From a virus: a DNA stretch of 40,032 bases. Positions 30,023 to 38,517 of this stretch are shown here, piece after piece. The DNA lies in the IMG/VR virus record IMGVR_UViG_3300025087_000177, positions 1 to 40,032 of that record; one strand, written 5' to 3'. Position 1 is the first letter of the stretch; each line of letters starts with the position of its first letter. A program made the position numbers and the translations under genes. The notes beneath the pieces were generated by a model, which saw only the letters and a program-made list of their open reading frames with translations, searched no databases and had not been told where the DNA came from.

Positions 30023-31281
30023 ATAAATTAATTGTTTGCATAATGGGGGATAGGTGCAGCAAATTTTTAGATATGTGTTTTAAAAGTGTTTTAGAAGCAG
30101 ATAAAATAATCTTTTGCTGGGGTGAAGAAGATTTATTTACATTAACAAAATATCAAGAATGGAAAGAAAAATATCTAGATAAATTTGAATTAATACAAAA
30201 TAAATTTTGGCAAGACGATTTAACAATGAATGGCAAACAGCGAAATTTCTATCTTAATTATTTAAAGGAAAATTATCCAAATGATTGGGCACTTTGTTTA
30301 GATGCCGATGAAGTAGTTGATGATGAGGGAATAAATAAAATAAAAGAATTTATTAAAACTGCAGAAACGGGAGTTTATTCAGTAAGAATGGAGCACTTTA
30401 TTCAGGACTTGGGCCATGTGGATGCAGCCCAGCAAGTTCACTATGTATTAAATAGATTATTTAAAATAAGTGAGGCAGAAAGCTATCCCGAAGTAGAACA
30501 TCCAACATTAATTCCAAAAGGAGAAGCTGCTGGATTAACAGATTGCACGGCAATATGGCACTTAGCTTATGTTCCTAATTTATGGAGCATAAAAGATAAA
30601 TATGAAAATCATTTAAAAAAATCAAACATCCATACTCCCGAATTTCTTAAATCATGGTATATGGCGCATATTATAGGAACTTACCCCAAAAAACAAATTA
30701 ATTTAATCGATACTCCAAAAGTAATTTTAGATGAATTTAAAATAGATAAAGAAGAAATTTACTTTCAAAACAGAAAAATAGAATTAAAACATCCAATCCA
30801 AGTTAAACAATGGAATGATTATTTTAAACCAAAATCAGTTTTAGATTTAGGCTGCGGCAGGGGGTGTTATTTATACTTCTGGGAGTGGTTCGCGCCAAAT
30901 TCCAATGGAATAGAAATAAGCAAATATGCCGTGAAAAATCAATTTACAAAAGATAGAATATTTTTAGGGGATATTTCAGATGGGTGTTCATGGGACGCCA
31001 TAGGTACAGATTGGGATTTAATAACTTCAATTGATGTATTAGAGCATCTGACAGACGAGCAATTGCAAGATACTTTAATATTAATGAGTCAATATGGGAA
31101 AAGATTTTTATTTTCAATTCCTTTTGTTGGAGATTACAATCTTTCAGATGATAAAACACACAAGCAGTTTAAAACCAAAGAAGAATGGATTAATTTAATA
31201 GAGTCTTTTGGAATCAAAATAAAACCAGCACCAGATAATTGGTTATTTAAAGAACAGATTTTAATAGGAATTAAAGAATAA
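30019..31281 (+). CDS. Family-2-type glycosyltransferase fused to a class I methyltransferase
   Basis: A 420-residue bifunctional protein. Residues about 1-225 are a GT-A glycosyltransferase with a DXD-like LDADE motif (94-98) and the segments CIMGDRCSKF and MNGKQRNFYLNY. Residues about 268-420 form a SAM methyltransferase with VLDLGCGRG near 274-282 and SIDVLEHL. It could add a sugar and methylate it or the acceptor. The ATG overlaps the previous stop codon. The fusion is the feature to note; separate enzymes of both types occur elsewhere in the island. Confidence 0.8.
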   Translation: MNKLIVCIMGDRCSKFLDMCFKSVLEADKIIFCWGEEDLFTLTKYQEWKEKYLDKFELIQNKFWQDDLTMNGKQRNFYLNYLKENYPNDWALCLDADEVVDDEGINKIKEFIKTAETGVYSVRMEHFIQDLGHVDAAQQVHYVLNRLFKISEAESYPEVEHPTLIPKGEAAGLTDCTAIWHLAYVPNLWSIKDKYENHLKKSNIHTPEFLKSWYMAHIIGTYPKKQINLIDTPKVILDEFKIDKEEIYFQNRKIELKHPIQVKQWNDYFKPKSVLDLGCGRGCYLYFWEWFAPNSNGIEISKYAVKNQFTKDRIFLGDISDGCSWDAIGTDWDLITSIDVLEHLTDEQLQDTLILMSQYGKRFLFSIPFVGDYNLSDDKTHKQFKTKEEWINLIESFGIKIKPAPDNWLFKEQILIGIKE

Positions 31282-31722
31282 ATGAATAGAAAATACTTGC
31301 CGGAATTAGCAGAACTCGTAGATAGATTAAGCATAGTTAATTTAAAATCTATTAAATTAGGATGTTTAGATAAAGAAAAAAAAGAAGCATATGAAGCAGA
31401 AGCAAGACTAATTATGTACGACATCAATCTAATTATGCAGGAAAATAAAGATAAAGTTGAAGATTGGGGCAAGCTGATTAGAGGAATTCAAATGGATATG
31501 ATTGCAAATGAGGTTATCTGGGTAAATGAAACTATGGCCAGACAAGCAAAAGACAATCAAAATTACTTATTGCCATTTACTCATTCAGTTAATGCAGTTA
31601 GAATGTTTGGCGGAAATATGATAGCCAGCCAATTAGGAGAAAGAAAAGACTTAAATTCAGATAGATTAAATAGTGAAATTTGCATCCAAAGAGGTTATAA
31701 TTTTTCAGGGTGCTTCACATAA
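31282..31722 (+). CDS. Helical hypothetical protein of glycan islands
   Basis: A 146-residue helical protein with LAELVDRLSIVNLKSIKLG near the start, a pattern I associate with small helical proteins near sugar-modification genes (DUF4254-like), although this match is weak. The remainder is Asn/Met/Ala-rich helix. It begins one base after the fusion gene and ends just before a new promoter. Function unknown. Confidence 0.5.
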   Translation: MNRKYLPELAELVDRLSIVNLKSIKLGCLDKEKKEAYEAEARLIMYDINLIMQENKDKVEDWGKLIRGIQMDMIANEVIWVNETMARQAKDNQNYLLPFTHSVNAVRMFGGNMIASQLGERKDLNSDRLNSEICIQRGYNFSGCFT

Positions 31723-31735
31723 AAACATTTATAAA
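31722..31735 (+). promoter_or_regulatory. Promoter for a leaderless transcript starting at 31759
   Basis: AAAACA precedes TTTATAAA at 31728-31735. The ATG at 31759 lies near the expected start of transcription, so the mRNA would be leaderless. This gives the sugar-nucleotide genes their own transcription unit inside the island. Confidence 0.75.
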
Positions 31736-31758
31736 TATAATTTAATTAATTAATTAAG

Positions 31759-32397
31759 ATGATTAAAGAGGATTTGATTAATTTTGAAAAAGAAGTGATT
31801 GAACAATGGAAAAAAGGAGAAACTTATGGTCCGGTTCATCTATCTGGCGGAAATGAAGAACAATTACCTAAAATATTTAAAAATATAAAAGACAATGATT
31901 GGGTTTTTACAACACACAGATCACACTACCACGCTTTACTAAAAAGTAAAGATAAAAAATGGTTAATGAATGATATTATAGTTAAAGCAAATTCAAGCCA
32001 CATTAATTCTAAAAAGTATAAAATATTTAGTTCAGCAATTGTTGGAGGCAACTTATCTATCGCTTTAGGAACAGCTTTGGCAATTAAATTAAAAAAAGGA
32101 ACAGAAAAGGTTTGGTGTTTTACCGGAGATATGGCAAGTGAAATGGGACAATTTTTTGAAGTAATTAAATATGCATTTTCAGAAGAATTGCCAATTATGT
32201 TTGTCATTGAAAATAACAGTTTAGGATGCGAAACTCCCACAGGAAAAGTTTGGAAAAAATGTTTATGTTATGAAAATATTTATCCAAATGTTATTAGATA
32301 TAATTATAAAAGAATTTATCCGCACTGCGGAACTGGAGATTGGCTGACATTTAAAAAAAAGTTTAAATCAACTGGAGATTATAATGCCTATAAATAA
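31759..32397 (+). CDS. Thiamine-diphosphate enzyme, E1-alpha/transketolase N-terminal-like subunit (short)
   Basis: A 212-residue protein resembling the alpha subunit of 2-oxoacid dehydrogenase E1 or the N-terminal half of transketolase. It has HRSHYHALL (53-61), a GDM...ENN thiamine-diphosphate motif (Gly123, Asp124 and Asn152-Asn153; normally GDG), and YAFSEELPIMFVIENN between. The cofactor-binding motif spacing is near normal. It is about 90-100 residues shorter than usual at the C-terminus, and its partner lies directly downstream. In sugar islands such enzymes move two-carbon units onto keto-sugars. The substrate is unknown. Confidence 0.8.
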   Translation: MIKEDLINFEKEVIEQWKKGETYGPVHLSGGNEEQLPKIFKNIKDNDWVFTTHRSHYHALLKSKDKKWLMNDIIVKANSSHINSKKYKIFSSAIVGGNLSIALGTALAIKLKKGTEKVWCFTGDMASEMGQFFEVIKYAFSEELPIMFVIENNSLGCETPTGKVWKKCLCYENIYPNVIRYNYKRIYPHCGTGDWLTFKKKFKSTGDYNAYK

Positions 32398-32935
32398 TAA
32401 AAAATATCAGGAAAATGTAATTAAAGCAATGGAATTGCTTGGAAAAGACAAGCAAACTATTTTCTTAGGACAAACCATAGTTTATGGTGGTTCTCCAATG
32501 TTTAAGAGCTGCGAGAAAGTTTCAAGTGAAAAAAAAATAGAAGTGCCTGTTTTTGAGAACACTCAAATGGGAATAAGTACAGGATTAGCATTAGAAGGAT
32601 TTATTCCAATAAGTATATTTCCAAGAATAGATTTTTTAATTTGTGCGGCAGATCAATTAGTTAATCACTTAGATAAAGTAGAAGAAATGTCTAAAGGAGA
32701 ATTTAAGCCCGGAATAATAATTAGAACACAAATAGGCAATAAATATCCCTTATATCCAGGAATACAACACTGCCAAGACCACACTAAAGGATTAAAGGCA
32801 ATGTTAAAACACACTTTAGTGATTAAAATAAAAAATGAAAAAGAAGTTATGTCTAATTATAAAATAGCATTAAAGAGAGCTAAACAAGGAAAATCTACTT
32901 TATTAATAGAAGTTCCAACAGGAGCATTTTTATGA
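32384..32935 (+). CDS. Thiamine-diphosphate enzyme, E1-beta/transketolase central-like subunit (short)
   Basis: A 183-residue protein covering only the pyrimidine-binding domain. FENTQMGISTGLALEGF (57-73) contains Glu58, at the place of the glutamate that activates thiamine diphosphate, and ADQLVNHLDK follows. The C-terminal swivel domain of E1-beta or transketolase (over 100 residues) is missing. It overlaps the alpha gene by 14 bases, so the two form a heteromer. Known two-gene transketolases keep the third domain; this pair is among the smallest possible. Confidence 0.8.
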   Translation: MPINNKKYQENVIKAMELLGKDKQTIFLGQTIVYGGSPMFKSCEKVSSEKKIEVPVFENTQMGISTGLALEGFIPISIFPRIDFLICAADQLVNHLDKVEEMSKGEFKPGIIIRTQIGNKYPLYPGIQHCQDHTKGLKAMLKHTLVIKIKNEKEVMSNYKIALKRAKQGKSTLLIEVPTGAFL

Positions 32936-33330
32936 GAGGAGTAATTATTCGCAAAGCAAAAATAATCAATGAAGATGAACGCAGAAAGATAATCAGTATT
33001 TTAAATGGAGAAATCGGAGTAAGAGATATTCATATTTTAGAAATGAAAAAAGGAGATAAAAATGAAAATGGTTTTATTAAGATGCCTTTAGGAAATCATA
33101 AACATTGGTATCCTGAAGTATGCTTTGTATATAAGGGAAAATGTAAATATTGGCTCAAAAACAAAGAAGATGAAACAATGGAGTATGATTTAGAAGAAGG
33201 TGATATTATGTTTAGAGCACCAGAAGTTGTACACACATGTATGTGTACAGAAGATACTATTTTAATTGATGGAGCAAGTGAAGGCTGGATTGAGGACCAA
33301 TGGAATCATGTTCAGGAGAAACTACAATGA
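32932..33330 (+). CDS. Cupin-fold protein (sugar-modifying or metal-binding)
   Basis: A 132-residue cupin with a metal-binding pattern His56, His58, Glu62 and His101 (GNHKHWYPEV and APEVVHT), near the two conserved cupin motifs. Cupins in nucleotide-sugar pathways isomerise or epimerise keto-sugars, or act as sugar 3,4-ketoisomerases. The start overlaps the TPP beta gene by four bases, and the end overlaps the truncated epimerase. The role could be catalysis or binding. Confidence 0.7.
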   Translation: MRGVIIRKAKIINEDERRKIISILNGEIGVRDIHILEMKKGDKNENGFIKMPLGNHKHWYPEVCFVYKGKCKYWLKNKEDETMEYDLEEGDIMFRAPEVVHTCMCTEDTILIDGASEGWIEDQWNHVQEKLQ

Positions 33331-33476
33331 AAATAATGGTATTTGGGGCGGGTGGTTTTGTTGCATCCTATTTAATAAAAGAGTGCTTAAAAAATGGAGA
33401 TGAAGTTATTATTCTAAACTCAGAGAAAGTTGTAAATACTAAAAAGGAGATTAATAAGATATGGCAACATATTTGA
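33327..33476 (+). pseudogene. Truncated NAD(P)-binding epimerase remnant
   Basis: A 49-codon frame starting on the cupin stop (ATGA). It encodes only the first half of a Rossmann fold: MKIMVFGAGGFVASYLIKEC, then a strand VIIL. The following gene begins with a closely similar segment (TGAGGFVASYLI). The two stretches align also at DNA level around 33343 and 33482. It may be left from an ancestral tandem duplication or from recombination between related epimerase genes. Its end overlaps the start of the full gene by 16 bases. Confidence 0.65.
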
Positions 33477-34543
33477 TTACTGGGGCTGGAGGATTTGTGG
33501 CTTCTTATTTAATAGATTTATTATTAAGCGAGAAACACAAAGTAATAGGAACAATAAGATGGCAGGAAGACTTACATAGATTAGATAAGTTTAAAGATAA
33601 TAAAGATTTAATATTAGTTGAAGTTGAGCTTACTGATTTAAGTTCTGTTATAAGATGTATTAATAAACATCGTCCTGAAATAATTTCACATTTGGCTGCA
33701 CAGTCGTGGGTTACAAGTTCTATGGACAATCCTATTTATACCATGAAAAACAACGTAGAAAGTACTCTAAACATACTAGAAGCAGTTAGATTAATAAACG
33801 ATATTCAGAATGCTGATTGGCCGTGCTATGAAAATCCAGATAGTAATCCACATGTTGAACATTATTGTTGTGGTAAAGTAAAATATAACCCACTAATACA
33901 CATATGTAGTAGTTCAGAATTTTATGGCAAAGTAGAAAGAGACGACTTACCCATTACAGAAAACCATAAAGCTAATCCTGGAAATATATATGGAGCGAGT
34001 AAAGTAACAGGAGATTTCCTTGCACAAATTTATGAAAAATATTACGATTTAAGAATATTAATTACTAGAATGTTTACCCACTTTGGCGTAGGAAGAACTA
34101 TGATGAGTGCAGAGAATTACTATACAAAGGAGATAGCTAGATTAGAAAATGAAACTTGTTATCCCGATAGTTTACCTATTGATAAATATGTAATTAAGAT
34201 AGGAGATGAATTGGCTATGAATTCACTTAGAACATGGGCAGATGTTAGAGATGCTGTTAAGAATTATTATACTTTATTCAAAAATCAAAAGACCGGCATA
34301 TATAACGTAAGTGGAGAAACAATCAAAACAATTCAAGAAGTATTAGATTATTTAATAAGTATAAGTAATCTAGACAAAACTAAATTAAAATTTATAGCAA
34401 GTCCAGAATTCATTAGAAAAATAAACGTAGACAAACAAATAGTAGACATAACTAAATTTAAACAAGAGAATGAATGGTCAAATGAAATAACACTTGAACA
34501 AGCACTGACAGATTTATTAAATTATTGGAGAAAAAATGTTTAA
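33461..34543 (+). CDS. NAD-dependent dehydratase, GDP-mannose 4,6-dehydratase-like, with an insert
   Basis: A 360-residue extended SDR with the nucleotide-binding motif GAGGFVAS (8-15), SSSEFYG (150-156) containing the Ser-Glu of the dehydratase triad, and YGASK (177-181) with catalytic Tyr177 and Lys181. Most like GDP-mannose 4,6-dehydratase, it would convert a nucleotide hexose to its 4-keto-6-deoxy form. An insert of about 26 residues (117-142) has Cys and His (Cys122, His131, His134, Cys136, Cys137) and may bind zinc. The 4-keto product is a plausible acceptor for the TPP enzyme. Confidence 0.85.
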   Translation: MATYLITGAGGFVASYLIDLLLSEKHKVIGTIRWQEDLHRLDKFKDNKDLILVEVELTDLSSVIRCINKHRPEIISHLAAQSWVTSSMDNPIYTMKNNVESTLNILEAVRLINDIQNADWPCYENPDSNPHVEHYCCGKVKYNPLIHICSSSEFYGKVERDDLPITENHKANPGNIYGASKVTGDFLAQIYEKYYDLRILITRMFTHFGVGRTMMSAENYYTKEIARLENETCYPDSLPIDKYVIKIGDELAMNSLRTWADVRDAVKNYYTLFKNQKTGIYNVSGETIKTIQEVLDYLISISNLDKTKLKFIASPEFIRKINVDKQIVDITKFKQENEWSNEITLEQALTDLLNYWRKNV

Positions 34544-34718
34544 AAAAAATAATTACTTTTTTGAGTTTTCAGGCGAGTATATACCAAAAGAATACATAAT
34601 AGAATGTATATATGCATCTAACGGAAGTTTGTGTGAGAAAGAATGCGAATTATTTAATCGATGCTGGCCAAACAAATCTAAATTAGAGGAAAAAATAATT
34701 GATGAAGCAACAGATTGA
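34536..34718 (+). CDS. Small cysteine-containing hypothetical protein
   Basis: A 60-residue protein with four cysteines in CIYASNGSLCEKECELFNRC (24-43). The spacing suggests a metal site (C-X8-C-X3-C-X5-C) but no known domain. It overlaps the dehydratase gene by eight bases and the next epimerase by about 17. It may bind a metal or support an enzyme of the island. Confidence 0.5.
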   Translation: MFKKNNYFFEFSGEYIPKEYIIECIYASNGSLCEKECELFNRCWPNKSKLEEKIIDEATD

Positions 34719-35598
34719 TTGGAAAAATAAAAAAGTGCTTGTAACGGGTTCAGGGGGTATGATTGGTAAAGAATTAGTTATTTTATTGAAAGAATTAAGT
34801 GCAGAAGTATTTGAATTTGACATAAAAAGGACATGGACAAGCGATAATTATGATCACGAGTCCATAAACATAATAGACAAACAACTAACAGAAGAAATAT
34901 TTAATCTTTTTAGACCTGAGATAACATTCTCTTTATTTGGCATAAAAGGTAATCCTAAAATGACCAAAGAAAGACCAGCAGATTTTGTTATACCCATGCT
35001 ACAAGGAGATACAAACACAATAGAAGCATGTCAAAAACATGGAGTTGAGAGAATGCTTTATACCAGTTCGATTGCAGTAGAAAATACAGAAACAGATAAA
35101 TATCCCGCTTGGGCAAAGAAAACAGCTGAAACATTAATAGAAGCAATGAGAATACAATATCCCAAAGGAACAAAATATTGTATTGTAAGACCAAGCAACG
35201 TATATGGAAGATTTGATAATTTTAATAATTCAAATAGCATGGTTGTTACTTCTCTAATTTCAAAAGCATTAAAAAACAAAAAATTAATATTAGATAAGAA
35301 AGGAGCAGAACAAATTAGAGACATAATAAACGCTAAAGATGTAGCGAGAGGAATGATTAAATGTATGGAAGAAATGCCAGAAAATCCAGTTAATTTATGC
35401 TCTGGAAAAGAAATAAAAATAAAAGACATTGCAGAAGAAATATCAAAACAATTAAATATCAAAATAGAATATAAAAATTTAAATTTAATTCTTGGACCCA
35501 ATAAGAAAATAATGAAAAATCCATATATTAAATCAGAAATTAGTTTAAGTGAAGGAATAGAAGAGGTAATTGAATATGTTAAAGACCAGAAGAGATAA
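34702..35598 (+). CDS. NAD-dependent epimerase/dehydratase
   Basis: A 298-residue extended SDR. The nucleotide-binding motif is TGSGGMIGKE (near 16-25) and TSSIAVEN holds the likely catalytic Ser. The Tyr-X3-Lys motif is irregular: YPAWAKK puts Tyr five residues, not four, before the first Lys. PSNVYGRFDNF is the usual substrate-binding segment. I chose ATG 34702; an adjacent TTG at 34699 is in frame. It would act on nucleotide-sugars, possibly as an epimerase or reductase. The irregular Tyr could mean altered chemistry or only a loop shift. Confidence 0.75.
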   Translation: MKQQIDWKNKKVLVTGSGGMIGKELVILLKELSAEVFEFDIKRTWTSDNYDHESINIIDKQLTEEIFNLFRPEITFSLFGIKGNPKMTKERPADFVIPMLQGDTNTIEACQKHGVERMLYTSSIAVENTETDKYPAWAKKTAETLIEAMRIQYPKGTKYCIVRPSNVYGRFDNFNNSNSMVVTSLISKALKNKKLILDKKGAEQIRDIINAKDVARGMIKCMEEMPENPVNLCSGKEIKIKDIAEEISKQLNIKIEYKNLNLILGPNKKIMKNPYIKSEISLSEGIEEVIEYVKDQKR

Positions 35599-35893
35599 AA
35601 TAGACAAACATAAGAAATTAAAAGAATGGAGTAAATTAGTCAGACAAAGAGACAACAATAAATGTGTAATATGTCAGACAACTAAATACATACACACACA
35701 TCACCTATTTCCAAAAGAAGCAAAGATGTATCATTATTTAAGATTTGATATAGATAATGGTATAACACTCTGTGCAAGACACCATAAATATAGTTATCAA
35801 ATTAGTCCCCATAAAAATCCAATGATATTTGTAGGTTGGTTAATTCACAATCGTAATGAACAAATAGATAAATTATGGGAGAAAATAAAATAA
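35576..35893 (+). CDS. HNH endonuclease
   Basis: A 105-residue HNH nuclease: CVICQ, then YIHTHHLFP, NGITLC and ARHHK, the order of the metal-binding and catalytic residues. It overlaps the epimerase by about 23 bases. A TTG at 35570 is in frame, but the ATG at 35576 is better. In islands such as this, free-standing HNH genes often move as homing elements. There are two others in the window. Confidence 0.75.
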   Translation: MLKTRRDKIDKHKKLKEWSKLVRQRDNNKCVICQTTKYIHTHHLFPKEAKMYHYLRFDIDNGITLCARHHKYSYQISPHKNPMIFVGWLIHNRNEQIDKLWEKIK

Positions 35894-35894
35894 A

Positions 35895-36587
35895 ATGAGT
35901 ACACACAAATTAATTATTGGATGCCCAGTAAAAAACGATGTTGAGTCATTAAAAGAAATGATAAAAAGCTTGTTAAATTCAACATTTAGTTATGATGAAA
36001 TAGTGTTTGTTTTAGGGAAAAATATAACCAATGAAGCCAATGAGTTTTGTTATAATTTACAAAGAAGGTATAATAAAATTAAAATAATAAACGCAGAAAC
36101 AACAACTTCCCTACATGCATATAATATTTTATTTAAACTAGCTAAAGACTTAAAATCAGATTTAATATTGACTCAAACAGATGTTATTTTTCCTAAATTA
36201 TATAGGCGAGATTGGATTCAGTCAATAAAAGCATTATCTATTCTTTCGGATTGCGGGGCAGTTATACCTCTCAATGGGGGCGGAATAAGCGGGCCAGATT
36301 ATGTTGATGGATTACATTGGATTGGTGGATGGTGCACTTATTTGCCTTATAGAACACTAGAAAAAATATCTGGATTCGACGAAAATTTTCCTAATGGATT
36401 TGGAGTAGATATAGACTTAACTTATCAAATCCTAAATTTAGGATTAAAAATATATCAGACAAATTATTGGGTTGATCACCATATGATGAACGAACGAGCA
36501 CACGACAATAATCCAGAATCAGAAAAAATGAAAAAAGAATCAGCAGAATACTTTAGAAAAAAATGGAAAATTGGAGAATATAAATGA
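35895..36587 (+). CDS. Family 2-like glycosyltransferase
   Basis: A 230-residue GT-A protein. The start LIIGCPVKNDVESLKEMIKS is a typical GT2 opening. DLILTQTDVIF (about 90-100) is a variant DXD. FDENFPNGFGVDIDLTYQI (about 167-185) matches the family acceptor-site motif with its acidic residues, and a His pair (WVDHHMM) follows. It is likely to add sugars to a growing glycan. It begins one base after the HNH gene. Confidence 0.8.
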   Translation: MSTHKLIIGCPVKNDVESLKEMIKSLLNSTFSYDEIVFVLGKNITNEANEFCYNLQRRYNKIKIINAETTTSLHAYNILFKLAKDLKSDLILTQTDVIFPKLYRRDWIQSIKALSILSDCGAVIPLNGGGISGPDYVDGLHWIGGWCTYLPYRTLEKISGFDENFPNGFGVDIDLTYQILNLGLKIYQTNYWVDHHMMNERAHDNNPESEKMKKESAEYFRKKWKIGEYK

Positions 36588-37447
36588 AAGAATGTGTAAT
36601 TTTAATCAATACCTGCAACAGAGCAACAGAATGCTGTTTGTTACTTCAAAGTTTGCGAACTCAAAAATATCAAGATTTTGATGTATTTATTTTAGAAGAC
36701 AAATCTAATATTCCTTTGCCAAACTTTCATTTTTATAATTGTTTAATTACCAGAATGAAACTAGAAAATCACAAAGTATTTTATCGAGAAACACCATTTA
36801 ATTATGGAGTAAGCAAAGCAAGGCAAGAAATAGTTAATTGGGCAAGAGAATCAAATTATAAATTATTTGCTAGATTGGATGACGATGTAATTATTGAATC
36901 AGATTTTTTAAGTAGATTAAAAAAAATAATAAACAAAGGTTATGATTTAGCTAGTGGAGTAACTGCACCAATGATGCTTTCAACGATTAAACGAGACCCA
37001 AAATACTTAAACGGAATAATAAATAGAGTTATTTTAGATGATAATGGAAACTATGTGATGAATGGAGATGATTGCGGAATACAATATAATAAATCTGTTA
37101 TTCTACCGGCACATCATTTCAGAAGTTCCGCAATGTATAAATCAGAAATACACAATAAAGTTAATTATACACCAACTAAATTAAGCAAGCATGGTTTTAG
37201 AGAAGAACAAATTTTCAGTTATAAGCTATTAATGAATGGATATAAAATTGGGGTAGATACTCAAGCAATGGCGTGGCATCAAATTACTCCCAGTGGAGGA
37301 GAGCGGTCATTCGGAGACACGATTGGATTAAATCAACAAGTTTTAGAAGAATTTACTAAAGAATATAAAGAACAATTAAATAAATTATTTATTAAATATA
37401 ATTTTCCAACTAAACAAGAACTAATGAAACAAACAAATTTAAGATGA
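36584..37447 (+). CDS. Family 2 glycosyltransferase
   Basis: A 287-residue GT-A enzyme: opening ECVILINTCNRATECCLLLQ, LFARLDDDVII (about 96-106) as the DXD metal and nucleotide-sugar motif, and FREEQIFSYKLLMNGYKI near 205-222 as the catalytic-base region. It probably transfers a hexose. The start overlaps the previous stop codon. An extra C-terminal helix of about 35 residues is seen. Confidence 0.85.
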   Translation: MKECVILINTCNRATECCLLLQSLRTQKYQDFDVFILEDKSNIPLPNFHFYNCLITRMKLENHKVFYRETPFNYGVSKARQEIVNWARESNYKLFARLDDDVIIESDFLSRLKKIINKGYDLASGVTAPMMLSTIKRDPKYLNGIINRVILDDNGNYVMNGDDCGIQYNKSVILPAHHFRSSAMYKSEIHNKVNYTPTKLSKHGFREEQIFSYKLLMNGYKIGVDTQAMAWHQITPSGGERSFGDTIGLNQQVLEEFTKEYKEQLNKLFIKYNFPTKQELMKQTNLR

Positions 37448-38517
37448 CACAAATAAATATAATCGGTACGATATTTGGTACCTCAGGATATGATTCTCAT
37501 ACCAGGGGGCTCGCCAATGCACTTAATAAGCTCATAGATGTAAGATTATCTGTTCCAAGACCAACTGATTGGGAAAAACAAATTAATGATTCAGAGCTTA
37601 AGATGTTGAAGAGAGAGTCAAAAGAAGAAATTAACTTAATTATTGCTTTACCGCACCAATGGAAACTTTGTACTAATAATTATAGAAACTGGGCATATTT
37701 AATTTGGGAAGGAGATAAAATACCAGAATCATGGATAGAAGATTTATTAAATCCAGATATAGAAAAAATATTTATTCCAAGTAACCATGTTAAAAAAGCA
37801 ATTTTAAATACTACAAAAGATAAAATAATACAAAAAAAATTAAAGATAGTTCCACATGGGGTAGATTTAACAAAATTTTATTCTATGGAAAAACCTAAAA
37901 GATATGATGTCTTTTTGGCAAATAAGGGATTTAGAAACTTAGAAGATAGAGGAGGAATACAATATTTAATTAAGGCATTTATAGAAGAGTTTAAAAAAGA
38001 TGAAGCAGAATTAATTATTAAAATAAATCCCGCCTATGGAATACCAGATTTAAATAAGATAATGCAAGAATTAGGATATACAGAAAATTCTCCAAAAATA
38101 ACTTTTATTGGAAATGCTGTTCCACAAGAAGATCTTGTTAAGTTTTACAATCAAGGAAATATATTTGTAAGTTCAACCAGAGCAGAAGCATTTAATATTC
38201 CTTGTTTAGAAGCAATGGCTTGCGGACTTCCAATTATTACGACTAACTTTGGCGGCCAGACAGATTATTGCAATAAAAAAAATAGTTGGATAATTTCTGG
38301 AGAATTAACAGAAGTAAAGCATGAAATTGAATACGAAGGAATAAAGTGGTTAACACCAGATATAAAGCAATTAAGAAAAGCAATGAGGGATGCAATAGAT
38401 AATCCATTTACAATCATAAATAAATCACAAGAATCATTAAAAACAGCACAAAAATATACTTGGGATAACAGTGCAAAGGAGATACTAAAATGTCTTGGAC
38501 AGACACAAAAAGCGTAG
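37444..38517 (+). CDS. GT4-family glycosyltransferase (GT-B)
   Basis: A 357-residue GT-B enzyme: GTSGYDSHTRGLANALN is the N-terminal loop that binds acceptor; VPHGVDLTKFY is the linker; VSSTRAEAFNIPCLEAMACG (about 239-258) contains the EX7E motif. The family transfers mannose, glucose or N-acetyl sugars from nucleotide donors. It starts with an overlap of four bases and ends by overlapping the methyltransferase. Confidence 0.9.
   Translation: MTQINIIGTIFGTSGYDSHTRGLANALNKLIDVRLSVPRPTDWEKQINDSELKMLKRESKEEINLIIALPHQWKLCTNNYRNWAYLIWEGDKIPESWIEDLLNPDIEKIFIPSNHVKKAILNTTKDKIIQKKLKIVPHGVDLTKFYSMEKPKRYDVFLANKGFRNLEDRGGIQYLIKAFIEEFKKDEAELIIKINPAYGIPDLNKIMQELGYTENSPKITFIGNAVPQEDLVKFYNQGNIFVSSTRAEAFNIPCLEAMACGLPIITTNFGGQTDYCNKKNSWIISGELTEVKHEIEYEGIKWLTPDIKQLRKAMRDAIDNPFTIINKSQESLKTAQKYTWDNSAKEILKCLGQTQKA

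Noticed and set aside
32100-32240. Ordinary complete transketolase or pyruvate dehydrogenase genes
   Set aside because: Both subunits are too short and miss C-terminal parts, so normal central metabolism is unlikely.
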